In this document: positions 63,492 through 64,000 of the stretch, piece after piece
How the letters are laid out: each line of letters begins with the position of its first letter
Numbering within the stretch: position 1 is the stretch's first letter
Assembly: GCA_964441765.1 (NCBI GenBank)
Contig: CAYTVI010000001.1
Coordinates: 28,734 to 92,733, forward strand
Length of the DNA: 64,000 nt
Direction of reading: 5' to 3'
DNA from: Sulfurospirillum sp964441765
Lineage (GTDB): Bacteria; Campylobacterota; Campylobacteria; Campylobacterales; Sulfurospirillaceae
The notes under the pieces: generated by a model
Told to the model about the DNA's origin: nothing
What the model saw: the letters and a program-made list of their open reading frames with translations, nothing else
Database searches by the model: none
Position numbers and translations under genes: made by a program

Positions 63492-64000
63492 TTACAGAAC
63501 AACAAGCAATTGACCATTAACAATGGTATCGCCTTGCTTCACTTTGACGGCACTCACAATACCCGATTCTGGAGCTACCACTTCAATTTCCATTTTCATC
63601 GCTTCAATCACAATAACAGCCTGTCCTTTGGAAACACTATCTCCTGGACTCACAAGTACTTTAAATATAGAACCTGGTAATCCTGCTTTAATCTCCATAC
63701 CACTTGTTGCCGTAGTGGATGCCTGAGTAGGAGCACTTAAAGCACCCTCTTCAAGACCTTCTTTGAGATCAATCTGATACGTTTCACCATTTACAACAAT
63801 TGTACTTGCACCATCTTCTGATGTGACATGGTATTTTTGACCATTAACGGTTATTGTGAATTCTGAAGTATTGGTTGCTAACTCTGCTTTTTGTGGAGCA
63901 TTTTTACGCACATTAACTTTAGCTTCACCTTTTAGGAATGCTATTCCTTTTTCTTTACACGAAGCGGCAATAAAGAGGTTTTCATCCGTAATTTGGATTT
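63492..64000 (-). CDS. Biotin-dependent carboxylase/decarboxylase alpha subunit, C-terminal part (OadA/PycB)
   Basis: Partial gene running off the window edge at 64000. The visible 169 codons end with a biotin carrier domain whose EAMKME motif holds the biotinylated Lys, preceded by an Ala/Thr-rich linker. Upstream residues DENLFIAASCKEKGIAFLKG match the carboxyltransferase end of OadA/PycB. Neighbouring oadB suggests oxaloacetate decarboxylase; C. jejuni has pycB here instead (pyruvate carboxylase). Either could be right. Confidence 0.88.
   Translation of the reverse strand, partial: IQITDENLFIAASCKEKGIAFLKGEAKVNVRKNAPQKAELATNTSEFTITVNGQKYHVTSEDGASTIVVNGETYQIDLKEGLEEGALSAPTQASTTATSGMEIKAGLPGSIFKVLVSPGDSVSKGQAVIVIEAMKMEIEVVAPESGIVSAVKVKQGDTIVNGQLLVVL

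Noticed and set aside
1..64000. CRISPR array, prophage or insertion-sequence transposase
   Set aside because: No spaced direct repeats, phage structural genes or transposase motifs were seen; the palindrome copies are irregularly spaced and not separated by unit spacers.

Overview
The window comes from a chromosome of a Campylobacterota (Epsilonproteobacteria) member, most likely Sulfurospirillum or a close relative. From memory, several blocks follow Campylobacter jejuni gene order: rpoZ-pyrH-envC/ftsX/ftsE-trmB-flpA-pseudouridine synthase (Cj1273c-Cj1280c), serA-(Cj0892c-like)-rpsA-ispH-aroA-pheT-pheS-HIT (Cj0891c-Cj0898), argH-pckA-pycB (Cj0931c-Cj0933c), a nifS-like aminotransferase beside flgS, and cmeABC near hemJ. 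The DNA is AT-rich and tightly packed, with many 4-base ATGA stop/start overlaps. Three runs of exactly 100 N mark scaffold joins (4986-5085, 42170-42269, 55522-55621).

Layout. 20-6540 (minus): transcription, nucleotide and cell-envelope operon with an FtsEX-EnvC division module. 6602-11238 (plus): rodA, a tRNA with anticodon CAU, a secreted protein, and the TrkA/TrkH potassium system. 11241-18364: class V aminotransferase, the flagellar sensor kinase FlgS, a K+/H+ antiporter, a stress protein, and a three-gene operon of a DUF1538 membrane protein, a PII-like protein and a CBS protein. 18370-24909 (minus): dnaE, a SapC-family protein, and a PAS protein coupled to a chemoreceptor. 25139-33066 (plus): CmeABC-type efflux operon ending in an Old Yellow Enzyme, an isolated cowN, a motility-associated small protein and hemJ. 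33122-35582 (minus): flavoprotein, CvfB, DUF2721. 35853-38780 (plus): a MutS with a C-terminal HNH nuclease domain (MutS7 type). 38815-43148 (minus): chemoreceptor, globin-EAL protein, DJ-1/PfpI protein, efp. 43361-43770 (plus): a small HTH protein and a 54-residue basic protein. 43793-49173 (minus): a second RND efflux operon whose pump is split into two half-size genes. 49437-58340 (minus): serA to pheS. 58441 to the end: HIT protein, argH, pckA, oadB and the end of oadA/pycB.

The most striking feature belongs to no single gene. The palindrome TTACATGTAA, usually TTTACATGTAAA, occurs at least 35 times in 64 kb, inside genes (read mostly as Leu-His-Val-Lys/Asn) and between them. Between genes it is often paired to form hairpins at gene ends. 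Chance would give well under one copy. The sequence does not reveal its function; uptake-signal, methylation-site and protein-binding explanations are all open. Two intergenic elements with perfect 19-20 bp terminal inverted repeats (35602-35767 and 60243-60507) are a second class of unexplained structure.
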